A DNA stretch of 64,000 nt from Cohnella sp. AR92 (GTDB lineage: Bacteria > Bacillota > Bacilli > Paenibacillales > Paenibacillaceae). Both the position numbers and the translations under genes were made by a program. The stretch spans positions 268,625 to 332,624 of the forward strand of contig NZ_RZJR01000004.1 in NCBI RefSeq assembly GCF_003990975.1, in the 5' to 3' direction. This document shows positions 35,492-45,000 of the stretch, piece by piece. The notes under the pieces were generated by a model, which made no database searches, was not told where the DNA came from, and saw only the letters and a list, made by a program, of their open reading frames with translations. Position 1 is the first letter of the stretch; each line of letters starts with the position of its first letter.

Positions 35492-35702
35492 ATTCCCTTC
35501 CTCCGAACCGTATCCATGGATAGAGAGGCCTATCCAACAGGCGTCGGCCAGGCGATTCCGTTGCGATTTTTGCTGCCAAAATTACAAGAATTTCGTCAAC
35601 TTGAGTATCTAGCGGCAAGAATGAGAACACTTCTATAAAGAAATCGGTTTGCAAGTACAAATAAGAAGCGGTCAATAGCCGCGATCTGGAGGTGCAGCGT
35701 CC

Positions 35703-36884
35703 TTGAGTTCACCCTCATTGCAAATAGCGTATGTAAGTACTTATGTACCGAAAAAATGCGGACTCGCGACGTACACCGAACATTTGAGGGAAGCGGTCAT
35801 GGCGGTCAAGCCGGCAGGCATCCCGGATCCGGTCGTCGCCATGTGCAACCCGGATGAAATCGCGACCTACGGGGAGAGCTGGCACATTCCTCTGCTCAAG
35901 TCCGAGAAGGAAGATTACCGCAAGGTCGCGGAGACGTTAAACCGCAGCTCCGTCGATGTCGTCTCTCTCCAGCACGAATTCGGAATCTTCGGGGGCGAAG
36001 CCGGAAGCCACGTGCTGGAGCTGCTCGAACATCTCACGAAGCCGGTGGTCACCACGTTCCACACCGTGTTCGAGAAGCCGGCCGAGCCTTATGCTTCCGT
36101 ACAAGCCGCCATTGCGGCAAAAAGCGATCACCTGCATGTCATGAACAGCAAAGCGATCGGGTATCTTCATGAGCATTTCGGCATCCCGCTGAACAAGATT
36201 TCTTTTATTCCTCACGGCGCCCCGGTCCCGGTTCGCCGCGAACGCAACCAGACGCGCAAGCAGTACGGCTGGGAGAACCGCAAGATCGTCTTTCAATTCG
36301 GCTTGCTTAGCCGAGGGAAGGGAATCGAATCGCTGCTCAAGGCGCTCGCGGCCGCGGTGCATGCCGTCCCCGATCTTCTCTATATCATCGCCGGCCAGAC
36401 GCACCCCGAGGTTCGCAAGCACGAGGGGGAAGCTTATCGCGAAGAGCTGATGATGCTGGTCAAAGAGCTCGGCCTCGAAGCTCACGTGCGCATGATCAAT
36501 CGCTACGTGCCGGAAGAAGAGCTCGTCTCTCTCATCTCGGCTTGCGACTTGTACGCGACCCCTTACCCGGGAATGCAGCAGATCACGAGCGGCACGCTCG
36601 CTTATGCGGCAGGGCTGGGCCGACCCATCCTGAGCACCCCGTACAGCTATGCGAAGGATCTGCTGCAGGGCAATGAGGAGCTGCTGCTTCCGTTCGGGGA
36701 TACGGCGCAGTGGAGCTCCAAGATCATCGAGCTGTTCAGCTACCCCGAGCTGTTGGCCCGAATCGAGAGACGAATCGCGGAGATCGGCCGCAGCATGCAG
36801 TGGCCCCAAGTGGGAGCGCAGTACTTGGGATTGCTTGAGCGGGTAACCACGGGCAAAGCCTGGAGCATAGCCGATGTCGTCTGA
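35703..36884 (+). CDS. Family 4 glycosyltransferase
   Basis: This 393-residue GT-B enzyme starts with IAYVSTYVPKKCGLATYTEHL, typical of a clade whose members begin with a P-x-x-CGLAxY motif. It continues with SLQHEFGIFGGEAGSHVL, and the C-terminal domain has FQFGLLSRGKGIESLLKAL and ATPYPGMQQITSGTLAYAAG. The start is a TTG after TGGAGGTG. The next gene overlaps its end by 11 bases, so the two are translated together. Donor and acceptor are unknown. Confidence 0.87.
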   Translation: MSSPSLQIAYVSTYVPKKCGLATYTEHLREAVMAVKPAGIPDPVVAMCNPDEIATYGESWHIPLLKSEKEDYRKVAETLNRSSVDVVSLQHEFGIFGGEAGSHVLELLEHLTKPVVTTFHTVFEKPAEPYASVQAAIAAKSDHLHVMNSKAIGYLHEHFGIPLNKISFIPHGAPVPVRRERNQTRKQYGWENRKIVFQFGLLSRGKGIESLLKALAAAVHAVPDLLYIIAGQTHPEVRKHEGEAYREELMMLVKELGLEAHVRMINRYVPEEELVSLISACDLYATPYPGMQQITSGTLAYAAGLGRPILSTPYSYAKDLLQGNEELLLPFGDTAQWSSKIIELFSYPELLARIERRIAEIGRSMQWPQVGAQYLGLLERVTTGKAWSIADVV

Positions 36885-38118
36885 ACGCATGCGGCGTCAT
36901 CCGAGCAGGCCGTCCTTCACCCATCTGCGCAGGCTGACGGACGATACGGGGCTGCTCGAGCATGCGCTAGGGCGCATCCCGCGACGCAGAGAAGGCTACA
37001 CGACGGACGATAACGCGCGCGCGCTATGGGCGGTCACCGAGTGGCTCCGTCCCGAACGTTCCTCTTCCCTCGAGATGGAAGACAAGGCGCTGTTAAAGGA
37101 GCTGGCGGACATCTATCTCGCTTTCTTGCTCTGGACGCAGAAGGAGGACGGCTGGTTCCACAACAACGTCGCCTACGACCGCACGATGGAGCCCGAGGAT
37201 ATCTCCCACGACTGCCAAGGCCGCTCCATCTGGAGCTGCGCGGTCGCCTGGATCCATCTGGAGGGCAGCCGGCGGGAGACCGCGTTCGTGCTTATGCAGC
37301 AATCGATCGGAACGTTAGGCTCGATCCGTTCCCATCGGGGCCAAGCATTCGCGATGGCCGCCTGCGCCGCCCTGCTGTCCGCTCACGGCGAGGGGACAAT
37401 CTCTCTTCCCGGCAGTTGGGAAGAGGAACTGACGAACCATCTCTATCGGCTGGAAGGCGTGCTGATCCGGGCTTACCGCCACTTCTCCGCAGACGGGTGG
37501 CGCTGGTTCGAGCCGGCGATGACTTACGGCAACGGCGTGCTGCCTTGGGCCCTGCTGCGGGCCTTCCGCAGGACGGAGAATCCGGAGGCGCTGGAGGTCG
37601 GGCTGGGCAGCCTCTCCTCGCTTCGATCGGCCATGAGCTCCGGCACCGGAGGCTTCCGTCCGATCGGCAACGAGAATTGGCGGACGAAGGACTCCGTCAG
37701 CCATTGGGATCAGCAGCCGCTCGAGATGTTCAAGCTGGCTCTTGCCTTCGAAGAAGCGGCCAAGGCGATCGAGCTTGCGCAAGACGAAGAAGTGTCCCGT
37801 CTCATCTCCGTTGCTTCCTCCTCCCAGCCCGAGCCGCGGGGGAACGCCGCGAACGGCTCGATAACATCGGACAGAACCGGCTCTTATTCCTCCCGCCCTT
37901 CCCGCCATTCCGAACCCGGCAGCCATGCGGCAGAGCTGCGGGGAGCCCGCGACCGCTGCCTGGATTGGTTCTATGGCGATAACGACCTCAAAGTATCGAT
38001 GGTCGATCCCGAAGAAGGAGCGTGCTCTGACGGCCTGCAGAAGAATGGCCCCAACCTGAATTGCGGAGCGGAAGCGACGATATCCTTCCTCATGACGCAA
38101 GCTCTGTGCTGCCCTTGA
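36874..38118 (+). CDS. Six-hairpin glycosidase-like partner of the GT4 enzyme
   Basis: This 414-residue protein has a probable alpha/alpha-toroid fold, seen in repeated helical pairs and aromatic-acidic motifs: FTHLRRLTDDTGLLEHAL, GYTTDDNARALWAV, ISHDCQGRSIWSCAVAWIHL and DGWRWFEPAMTYGNGVLPWA. Proteins with these blocks are found beside or fused to GT4 enzymes like its neighbour. No signal peptide is visible. A Ser-rich low-complexity stretch (about residues 310-355) splits the last helices. The activity is not known; a role on the product of the coupled glycosyltransferase is inferred. Confidence 0.7.
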   Translation: MSSERMRRHPSRPSFTHLRRLTDDTGLLEHALGRIPRRREGYTTDDNARALWAVTEWLRPERSSSLEMEDKALLKELADIYLAFLLWTQKEDGWFHNNVAYDRTMEPEDISHDCQGRSIWSCAVAWIHLEGSRRETAFVLMQQSIGTLGSIRSHRGQAFAMAACAALLSAHGEGTISLPGSWEEELTNHLYRLEGVLIRAYRHFSADGWRWFEPAMTYGNGVLPWALLRAFRRTENPEALEVGLGSLSSLRSAMSSGTGGFRPIGNENWRTKDSVSHWDQQPLEMFKLALAFEEAAKAIELAQDEEVSRLISVASSSQPEPRGNAANGSITSDRTGSYSSRPSRHSEPGSHAAELRGARDRCLDWFYGDNDLKVSMVDPEEGACSDGLQKNGPNLNCGAEATISFLMTQALCCP

Positions 38119-38145
38119 AGCCAAGCCCTGCCGCACCGTCGCTTT

Positions 38146-38203
38146 AATGGCAGAGGCTGCTTTCCGTCGGTCGATCTCGACCGGGAAGACAGCCTCTGCC
38201 ATT
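38146..38203. terminator. Bidirectional terminator between the six-hairpin gene and kapB
   Basis: AATGGCAGAGGCTG and CAGCCTCTGCCATT form a perfect 14-bp stem with further pairing inside. It ends the two converging transcripts. Confidence 0.82.
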
Positions 38204-38207
38204 CTTC

Positions 38208-38597
38208 TTATGCTCGGTACTTATATTCCTTCGTCAACCCTTGCAGCTGCTCAAGGCTTCGCTCCGCCCAACGCTGCAATCGGGACAATCGCTCCGTCTC
38301 CGCCTCCGCGGCCGCCAGCAGCGACTCCCGGTAAGCCGGTACCGCGCCTTCATACGGCTTTACGGCTCCCGCCGGCACCCATACTTTCTCGCGGAAGTGC
38401 GAGGCCGGCCGCTCATGGAACAAAGGGACGTCCGGATCGTTCGGATGATGCAGGTCTCCCTGCTTCGGATGGGCCAGCACGGCCAGAACCTGCACCAGCA
38501 CCCTTCTCCCGTCCGCCTCCATGATTTCTCCGATATATTCTCCGGTTTTGTATACCGCCCTGACGATCTGTCCCGGCTCTTCCTGCCGTTCTGCCAT
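38208..38597 (-). CDS. kapB: Kinase-associated protein B (KapB) family
   Basis: This 129-residue protein resembles Bacillus KapB throughout: IVRAVYKTGEYIGEIMEADG, VQVLAVLAHPKQGDLHHP, DVPLFHERPASHFREKV and VKPYEGAVPAYRESL. KapB is a small protein needed for KinB-dependent phosphorelay signalling into sporulation. The ATG at 38597 is chosen because the upstream ATG abuts AGGAGG. No kinB gene is nearby. This supports a spore-forming host. Confidence 0.83.
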   Translation of the reverse strand: MAERQEEPGQIVRAVYKTGEYIGEIMEADGRRVLVQVLAVLAHPKQGDLHHPNDPDVPLFHERPASHFREKVWVPAGAVKPYEGAVPAYRESLLAAAEAETERLSRLQRWAERSLEQLQGLTKEYKYRA

Positions 38598-38718
38598 CGG
38601 CGTCATCCTCCTCGCGATTGCTTTCCTGTTTTCTACATCGAATTTTACCCTATCGGCACCGCTTTTGCCTATCCGGCCGCCCCGTACCTAAAGTCCTCCT
38701 AATTTCGGCGCTCCGCAC

Positions 38719-38747
38719 TTGTCCCCGGAGGGGGAAGGAAGTAATAT
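38719..38747 (+). promoter_or_regulatory. SigA promoter of the UgtP-like gene
   Basis: TTGTCC and TAATAT are 17 bases apart and lie 32 bases before the start codon at 38779. Confidence 0.55.
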
Positions 38748-38778
38748 GGTAGGTAGGTAAAGTGGAGGATTGTATGCT

Positions 38779-39900
38779 ATGCGCAAAAAAAGAGTGTTAC
38801 TGCTATCGGAAGGATTCGGCACCGGCCATACCCAGGCCGCATACGCTCTATCCGTGGGGCTGCGACAATTATCCCCTCATCTTCAGGCGAGAGTGATCGA
38901 GCTCGGGACGTTCCTCAACCCGGTCATCGGCCCGCTCGTCCTGTCCGCCTATCGCAGAACCGTAAGCAAGCAGCCCAAGCTGGTAGGACGAATCTACCGC
39001 AGCTATTACGATAAAGGCCTTAACCGAGTAACCCGATTTGCGCTGCACCGGCTGTTCTACGGCCACGTGTCTAACGTGGTCCAGCAGCTGAAGCCGGACG
39101 TTATCGTCTGCACCCATCCGTTCCCTAACGCGGTCGTCAGCCGGCTCAAGCAGCTGGGGCTGAAGATTCCGCTGCTGACCGTCATCACGGACTACGACGC
39201 GCACGGAACATGGACGAATCCCGAGGTGGACAAATACCTGGTGAGCACGCAATCCGTACGGAACAAGCTCGTTGCCAGAGGAATCACCCCGGATCGGGTC
39301 GAAGTCACCGGCATTCCGGTGCATCCGAACTTCTGGTCGCCTCATAACCGGGCGGAGATTCTGGAGCAGTTCGAGCTGTCGGACATGCCGACCGTCCTCA
39401 TCATGGGCGGAGGCTGGGGGCTCCTGTCCTCGGACCAGCTTCTCGATTATATGACGTCGTACGCCGATAACGTTCAACTCATCTTCTGCCTCGGAAGCAA
39501 CGACAAGACTCGCGAGAAGCTGCTCGCCGACTCCCGGTTCCGGCACCCGAACATCAAGGTGATGGGCTTCACGAAGGAAGTCAGCAAGCTGATGGACGTC
39601 TCCGAGCTGCTCGTCACCAAGCCCGGCGGCATGACCTGCACGGAAGGAATGGCCAAGGGGATCCCGATGCTGTTCTACGAGCCGATTCCCGGGCAAGAGG
39701 AAGAGAACCTCGATTACTTCGTCACCCAAGGCTTCGGCGAGCTTCTCATGTCCACAGAGACGGTCGATCGCTGGTTCCGCCTGATTCAGGAGCCTTACAA
39801 AGCGAATCAGCATCGCGACAGCCTGCTGGCCATCCGCAATGCGGAGTACACGCCGGCCAAGTGCGCGGAGACGGTACTGGGGCTCTTGGAGAAAAATTGA
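38779..39900 (+). CDS. UgtP/MGDG-synthase-like diacylglycerol glycosyltransferase
   Basis: This 373-residue GT28-type enzyme opens with KRVLLLSEGFGTGHTQAAYAL, the MGDG-synthase glycine-histidine motif. It continues with PDVIVCTHPFPNAVVSRL, VTDYDAHGTW-like residues, VLIMGGGWGLLSS and the donor-binding VTKPGGMTCTEGMAKG. It probably transfers glucose or galactose from UDP-sugar to diacylglycerol for membrane glycolipids. The ATG at 38779 is taken over an in-frame TTG at 38770, which abuts the GGAGG site. Confidence 0.85.
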   Translation: MRKKRVLLLSEGFGTGHTQAAYALSVGLRQLSPHLQARVIELGTFLNPVIGPLVLSAYRRTVSKQPKLVGRIYRSYYDKGLNRVTRFALHRLFYGHVSNVVQQLKPDVIVCTHPFPNAVVSRLKQLGLKIPLLTVITDYDAHGTWTNPEVDKYLVSTQSVRNKLVARGITPDRVEVTGIPVHPNFWSPHNRAEILEQFELSDMPTVLIMGGGWGLLSSDQLLDYMTSYADNVQLIFCLGSNDKTREKLLADSRFRHPNIKVMGFTKEVSKLMDVSELLVTKPGGMTCTEGMAKGIPMLFYEPIPGQEEENLDYFVTQGFGELLMSTETVDRWFRLIQEPYKANQHRDSLLAIRNAEYTPAKCAETVLGLLEKN

Positions 39901-39907
39901 AAAAACG

Positions 39908-39957
39908 AAGAGGCTGATCCTAAGTCATGGCATGGACTTAGGATCAGCCTCTTTTTT
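39908..39957 (+). terminator. Strong terminator after the UgtP-like gene
   Basis: AAGAGGCTGATCCTAAGTC pairs with its full complement across an 8-base loop, and a T run follows. It is among the longest perfect stems in the window. Confidence 0.92.
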
Positions 39958-40089
39958 ATGCGCGACGCTGCGGTTTTTTGTAATACATCTCCCAACGGTT
40001 ATTCTAGAATCGAATTAAACAAGTCGCTTTTGACTGACCAAGAGAGGAGAAGTGCGGGATGACGATAGCCAAATCCGGAGTCTGGACGG

Positions 40090-40160
40090 ATGAAAGCTCC
40101 CGGTTATGCCGACATAAGCCGGGCGAAGGAGGACAGAAGGTGGGATGCCGCCTATGAATC
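40090..40160 (+). pseudogene. Possible remnant of a YdeI/OmpD-associated-like gene
   Basis: One frame reads KAPGYADISRAKEDRRWDAA followed by YES and a stop. This recalls the short AKADGRWDAAY-type block of YdeI-family proteins. Neither the start nor the rest of such a protein is present. The match is by eye and short. The remainder of 39958-40202 shows no gene. Confidence 0.3.
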
Positions 40161-40202
40161 GTAGAGGAAGCGTTCCGCTCCTTTTGGCGCAAATCAAGAG
40201 GA

Positions 40203-40636
40203 ATGGCATACGTAAGTTTCTGGGCAGAGGATCTCCATGCCGCAAAGGAATGGTACACGAAGCTTCTGGGCGCGGAGCGTACTTCCAAAGCCCGAATCCC
40301 GAGAATCCGGCTTATATCGAATACCGGATCGGCAACTTCCAAGCGGAGCTCGGCATCATCGATAAGAAATACAAACCTCAAACGGCCGACATGGCCGGGA
40401 CGGGGGGAGCGACGCTATGCTGGCATGCAGAGGATGTTATCGGCATGCTTGAGGTATTAAAGGGACTGGGAGTCACCGAGTATGCACCGCTTACGGAACG
40501 AGGCGTCCAATGGACCACGGCTTCCGTTGTTGATCCTTTCGGGAATAACATCGGTCTGATCCACAGCCCGCATTATAAAGACATTTGGGCATCGACTCAT
40601 CCATCTGAATCAAGGTTCGGGCGAAGCAATAAATAA
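40203..40636 (+). pseudogene. VOC/glyoxalase-family gene broken by a frameshift
   Basis: The first 25 codons read MAYVSFWAEDLHAAKEWYTK, then LLGAE; the protein continues in another frame from about 40278 as YFQSPNPENPAYIEYRIG, then FQAELGIIDKKYKPQ and VVDPFGNNIGLIHSP. A single missing base in GAGCGTAC (probably GAGCCGTAC, giving AEPYF) accounts for the break. The joined product is a typical VOC-superfamily protein of about 144 residues. It may be a true pseudogene or an assembly or sequencing error. The ribosome site is weak. Confidence 0.75.
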
Positions 40637-40687
40637 GCAGCCCGTCCTAGGAAGGACGAGCCGCTTGAGAATGGCCGGCGAATGCGA

Positions 40688-41872
40688 TCAGTGCACGGAA
40701 GATAGGCCCGAGTCCAGGCTGATCGCCGTACGGTACTGCCTTGGCGTGAATCCGGTCGCCTGCTTGAACGTTCGCGTGAAGTGCGAGGAATTGTAATAGC
40801 CGAGACGATGGACGATGTGGCCGACCTGCAGATCGGAATTCGCCAGCAGCAGCTTCGCTTTCTCGATCCGGCGGTTGACGATGTACTGCGACAGCGACGT
40901 GCCGGTGCGGCTCTTGAAGAACCGGGACAGGTACACGGGGTGAAAATGCACCAGCTCCGCGATCTCCTCCCGCTTCAGCTCGTCCAGCAGATGCTCGTCC
41001 ACGTACGAGAAGATCCGCTCCAGCACCGCGTTATCCGAAGCGCTGAGGGCCTTGATCTTGGCCTGGACGTCCGGCTCCTCCGCCTCCGGAAAGCCTTCGG
41101 GCTCCATGCCGTCTACCGGATCGGCCGGAAGGGCAGCCAGTTCTCCCCAATGAATGTCCAGCTCCGCATAGAAGTGACGGCTGGCCGCGCGGGCCAGTTC
41201 CCCGCAGCTCCTCTTGATTCGGCTGGCCAACGCGGAGGAGGCGGGGACCCGTGCTTGCAGCAGCGCCACGAACCCGCTGGCCGAAGGAGCCATGGCAGCG
41301 GTCAAAGGATCGCAGACAAGCTCCTCCGCCGCATTGCGAAGCGCGAATTCCAGCAGCTGCCGCTCCTGAACGGCCAAGGGGATTCGCCACTCGCGGATTC
41401 GCACGTGAATGGCCAACAACCCTGCACCGTCCGCTCCGTCCGCTTCCTCCGAATCCTCATTCCTTCGATCCAACCGTACCTCCCGAGTCGTAAATCCCCT
41501 CCTCTCGTCTACTTTGCTCAGCAGCCGTTTCAGCATCGACCGCGCTTCCTCCGCATGTACGGGCTTGCGAACGCAGACATAGCCGTCCAGCCGGTCCTGC
41601 CATTCCTGGCTGGCCAACGACGGACAGAGCAGCAGCCATTTAATATCCGGCCTCCACTCCTTCGCCCATTCCAGCAGTGCCGTCCCTTCAGCAAGCCCGT
41701 AGTCCTCCAGATCCAGACAAACGCATTCGATGGACTCGCGCAGAAGCCGGGCACGCGCGCGATCAAGATCCGTTTCGGCCAGAAATCGCAATCGGCCGCG
41801 ATCCTTGCCTGCCAATTCCCCGTCCCATTCCTGGCTTAGGGGCGACCGAGCGACAATCAGCACGTTAGGCAT
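40688..41872 (-). CDS. AraC-type regulator with a degenerate receiver-like N-terminus
   Basis: This 394-residue protein has two AraC helix-turn-helix motifs at the end (LKREEIAELVHFHPVYLSRF, then VGHIVHRLGYYNSSHFTRTF, and TGFTPRQYR). The first 120 residues resemble a YesN-type receiver (PNVLIVARS, SIECVCLDLEDYG, VRKPVHAEEARSML), but the usual acidic pair near the start is absent. The start follows AGGAGGAGG. It lies downstream of the cellulase genes in the same direction with a 223-bp gap, so control of them is possible but unproven. Confidence 0.85.
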   Translation of the reverse strand: MPNVLIVARSPLSQEWDGELAGKDRGRLRFLAETDLDRARARLLRESIECVCLDLEDYGLAEGTALLEWAKEWRPDIKWLLLCPSLASQEWQDRLDGYVCVRKPVHAEEARSMLKRLLSKVDERRGFTTREVRLDRRNEDSEEADGADGAGLLAIHVRIREWRIPLAVQERQLLEFALRNAAEELVCDPLTAAMAPSASGFVALLQARVPASSALASRIKRSCGELARAASRHFYAELDIHWGELAALPADPVDGMEPEGFPEAEEPDVQAKIKALSASDNAVLERIFSYVDEHLLDELKREEIAELVHFHPVYLSRFFKSRTGTSLSQYIVNRRIEKAKLLLANSDLQVGHIVHRLGYYNSSHFTRTFKQATGFTPRQYRTAISLDSGLSSVH

Positions 41873-42095
41873 TCCGTCCTCCTCCTCTTCAGTGAATGAT
41901 AAGGACCTCTTCTATTGTAAATAATTTCCTTCCGTTTGGAGTGAGAAAACGATCTTGTCTTGCGGGCAGCGGCGAGAGTTAAGGGAGGAATTTGGTCGGA
42001 TCGTCCGATGGCGAACCGCCGGAATCGGCGATTCGGGCGAAGAAGCAGACGCCCGCCTCTCCTATGAGATCGGCGAACGTCCGCGCCCATGCTTC

Positions 42096-45000
42096 TTAAG
42101 GCTCGGTTCCCCAAACAAGGGATCCGCCCTGATATAAAGTCACCTTGCTCCAGTCGGCAAACGAGGTCTTCGTCGGGTCATAGGAATAATCCCCGACCTC
42201 GTTGAAGTTCGTCCAGTCGGTCTTCGCGACGCGGACTTGAATGTCTCCGCTCTGGCCCCCCGCCGCGATCGCACCGGCCCCCGCGCCGAACGAGAGCTCG
42301 AGGTACGTATCCGCTCCGTTCGCCGCCGAGTTGGCCGAACCGAACGATCCGCTGACGTTGGAGCTTCCGACGACCGCGTAATCGACCCATGAATTCAGCG
42401 ATGCGGCGCTGTCCTTCGTGAAGTAATAGCGAAGCTTGAGTCCGCTCAGGCTGACCGCGCTCGTGCCGTTGTTCTTGATGTTGAACTGAGCGTAGATCTG
42501 GTTGTCGGCGGCGCTCGAATTCGTCGTGCGGTACTGAACGACCAGGCTGGAGGACGGCGTGACCGAAGCCGTCGGCGTCGCGCTCGCTTGCGCCGAGTTC
42601 AGGCTCTCGCCCGCCGCGTTCGCCGCGCTGACGACATAGTAATAGGTCGTGCCGTTCGTCAGCCCCGTGTCCGCGTAGCTCGTCGCAGTAACGCCCGTCG
42701 CGACCGTCGCATAGGGGCCGCCGCTTGTCGTCGCGCGCTTCACGTTGTAGCTTGTTGCGCCGCTCGAGGCGCTCCAGGTCAGCGTCGCTTGCGCGTCGCC
42801 TGCCGTCGCCGCCAGGCCGGTCGGCGCGGACGGAACGGTCGGCGTCACCGGAGCCGTAGGCGTCGCGCTCGCTTGGGCCGAATTCGCGCTCTGGCCCGCC
42901 GCGTTCACCGCGCTGACGACGTAATAATAGGTCGTGCCGTTTGTTAAGCCCGTGTCCGAGTAGCTCGTCGCGTTAACGCCCGTCGCGACCGTCGCATAGG
43001 GGCCGCCGCTAGTCGTCGCGCGCTTCACGTTGTAGCTCGCTGCGCCGCTCGAGGCGCTCCAGGTCAGCGCCGCTTGCGCGTCTCCTGCCGTCGCCCCCAA
43101 GCCGGCCGGCGCGGCCGGGACGGTCGGCGTAACGGCTCCGCCTGCCGGTTCGGTTCCCCAGACGAGAACGCCGCCGCGATACAGCGTGATTCGATCGGTG
43201 AGCGCGTAAGACGTTTGGGTGCCGATATACGAATAATCGTCGTTCTCGTTCAGGGCCGACCAATCGGCCAGGTTAATCCGGAGCTGAATCTCTCCCGTGT
43301 TGGCTCCGGCCGCCAGGCTTCCCGCACCGGCCGCGAAGGAGATCTCCGCGTACCGGTCGGCGCCGGTGACCGGCGTCGCCGGGGAAGAGAAAGCCGCGCT
43401 CAGGTTGCTGCAGCCGAGGATGGCATAATCGCAGCCGAACTGGTCCGCTTGGCCGGTCGAGCCCTTCGTGTACCAATAGCGGAGCTTATAGTCGCTTAGG
43501 GAGACGGCCGTCGTTCCCGTATTCACCAGGTGCAGGTACGGCTTGATGACGTTATCCGTCGCGCTCGTATCCCCGACGCGGTATTCGACCTTCACGAGGC
43601 CTTTCGGCGTCGCGGAGACCGCGTTCGAATCCCTCGTTCCCACCGGGTTGGAAGCCGTCACCACGTAATCGTACGTCTGGCCGTTCGCCAGCGGAGCATC
43701 GGAATACGCGGTTCCCGTCAGGCCGGAAGCCACCGTCGCGAACGACGTTGAACCCGGCGACTTTCTCTTCACCTCGTATGCCGATGCCCCCACGGCCGCC
43801 GACCAGGACAGCGAGACGCTGCCGTCCTTGGCAACGGCGGACAGCGTGAAAGCGTTCGGCGGCTGGGCCGTCGGCTGGGCCGTAACCTGCACGGAGTTCG
43901 GGCTTGCGCCGATAACGTTGACCGCGTTCACGACGTAGTAGTAAGTTGTCCCGTTGGTCAAGCCGGCGTCGGAGTAGCTCGTTCCGCTGACGCCGGTCGC
44001 CACCGCCGTGTAGGGGCCTCCGGAGACCGTCGCCCGCTTGATCGAGTACGACTGGGCTCCCGTCGCCGCGCTCCAGCTGACGAGAGCGGACTGATGGCCG
44101 GATTGGGCCGTCACCCCGGTCGGAGCCGCAGGCGCCGCGACCGGCAGCGATTTCGCGTTCATGACGGCGGCATGGTTCGAGACGACCGTCGCGGTCGTGC
44201 TCGGGTTCACGATCCGGAAGCCGTCGTAATCCGCGTACAGGCTGCCGTCATCGTTGATCCCGGTCAGGATCCAGAACTGATCCCCCGCTCCGCCGTACTG
44301 GTCGACCGCGTTCAGCCAAGTCGTATACACCGAATCGCGCGTCGCTTGGTCCTTGTATCCGTATTCCTCCAGCACGACCGGCTTGCCGATCCGGTTGCCG
44401 TCCTGGATGTGGTCAATGATCCACTGGGTCCCCCAGCTCGCCGTCTGGTTCCACCCGTCCGGATACAGATGGTAGGTGCCGTAATCGATGTTCGGCAGCG
44501 CGGTAAGCCTTTCCCAGTCCACTCCTTCGCTGCCTTGGTACGGATAGCTCGAGCTTGAGGGCTCGTTGTAGAAGCCCTCGTCCCCGACCGCCACCAGATG
44601 GTTGCCGTCCAGCGACTTCACGTAGGTGCTCATCTCGTCCGCCCAGTTCACAAGCGTATTGCCCGTCGTGTCGGATGGGTTCCTCGGCTCGTTGGCGAGC
44701 TCCCAGGACATGATGGCCGGATCGTTCTTGTAGGCGACGCCGGTGTAGGTATTCACCCGGTTCAACATGTAATGGATATAGTTCTTGTAGGCTTGCTTGA
44801 TGCTGGCGTTAGTGTAGAAATCATCATGGGAGGAAGCCCCGAACCAGGTGACGTATTGCTTCATGCCTCCGAAGTCGTTCCAGTTGTTCGTGAACGGAAT
44901 GACGAGTTTGATTCCCGTCTGATCGGCCTTATAAATAGCGTAGTCCAGCTTCGAGAAGCCTGATTCCTCGTAGACGCCGGGGCTCGATTGCAGGACCGCC

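Noticed and set aside
35180-35638. 152-residue plus-strand frame after the rightward SigB-type promoter
   Set aside because: It is Gln/Arg-rich with no ribosome site and is antisense to a membrane gene that has a strong ribosome site; kept only as a possible antisense RNA region.
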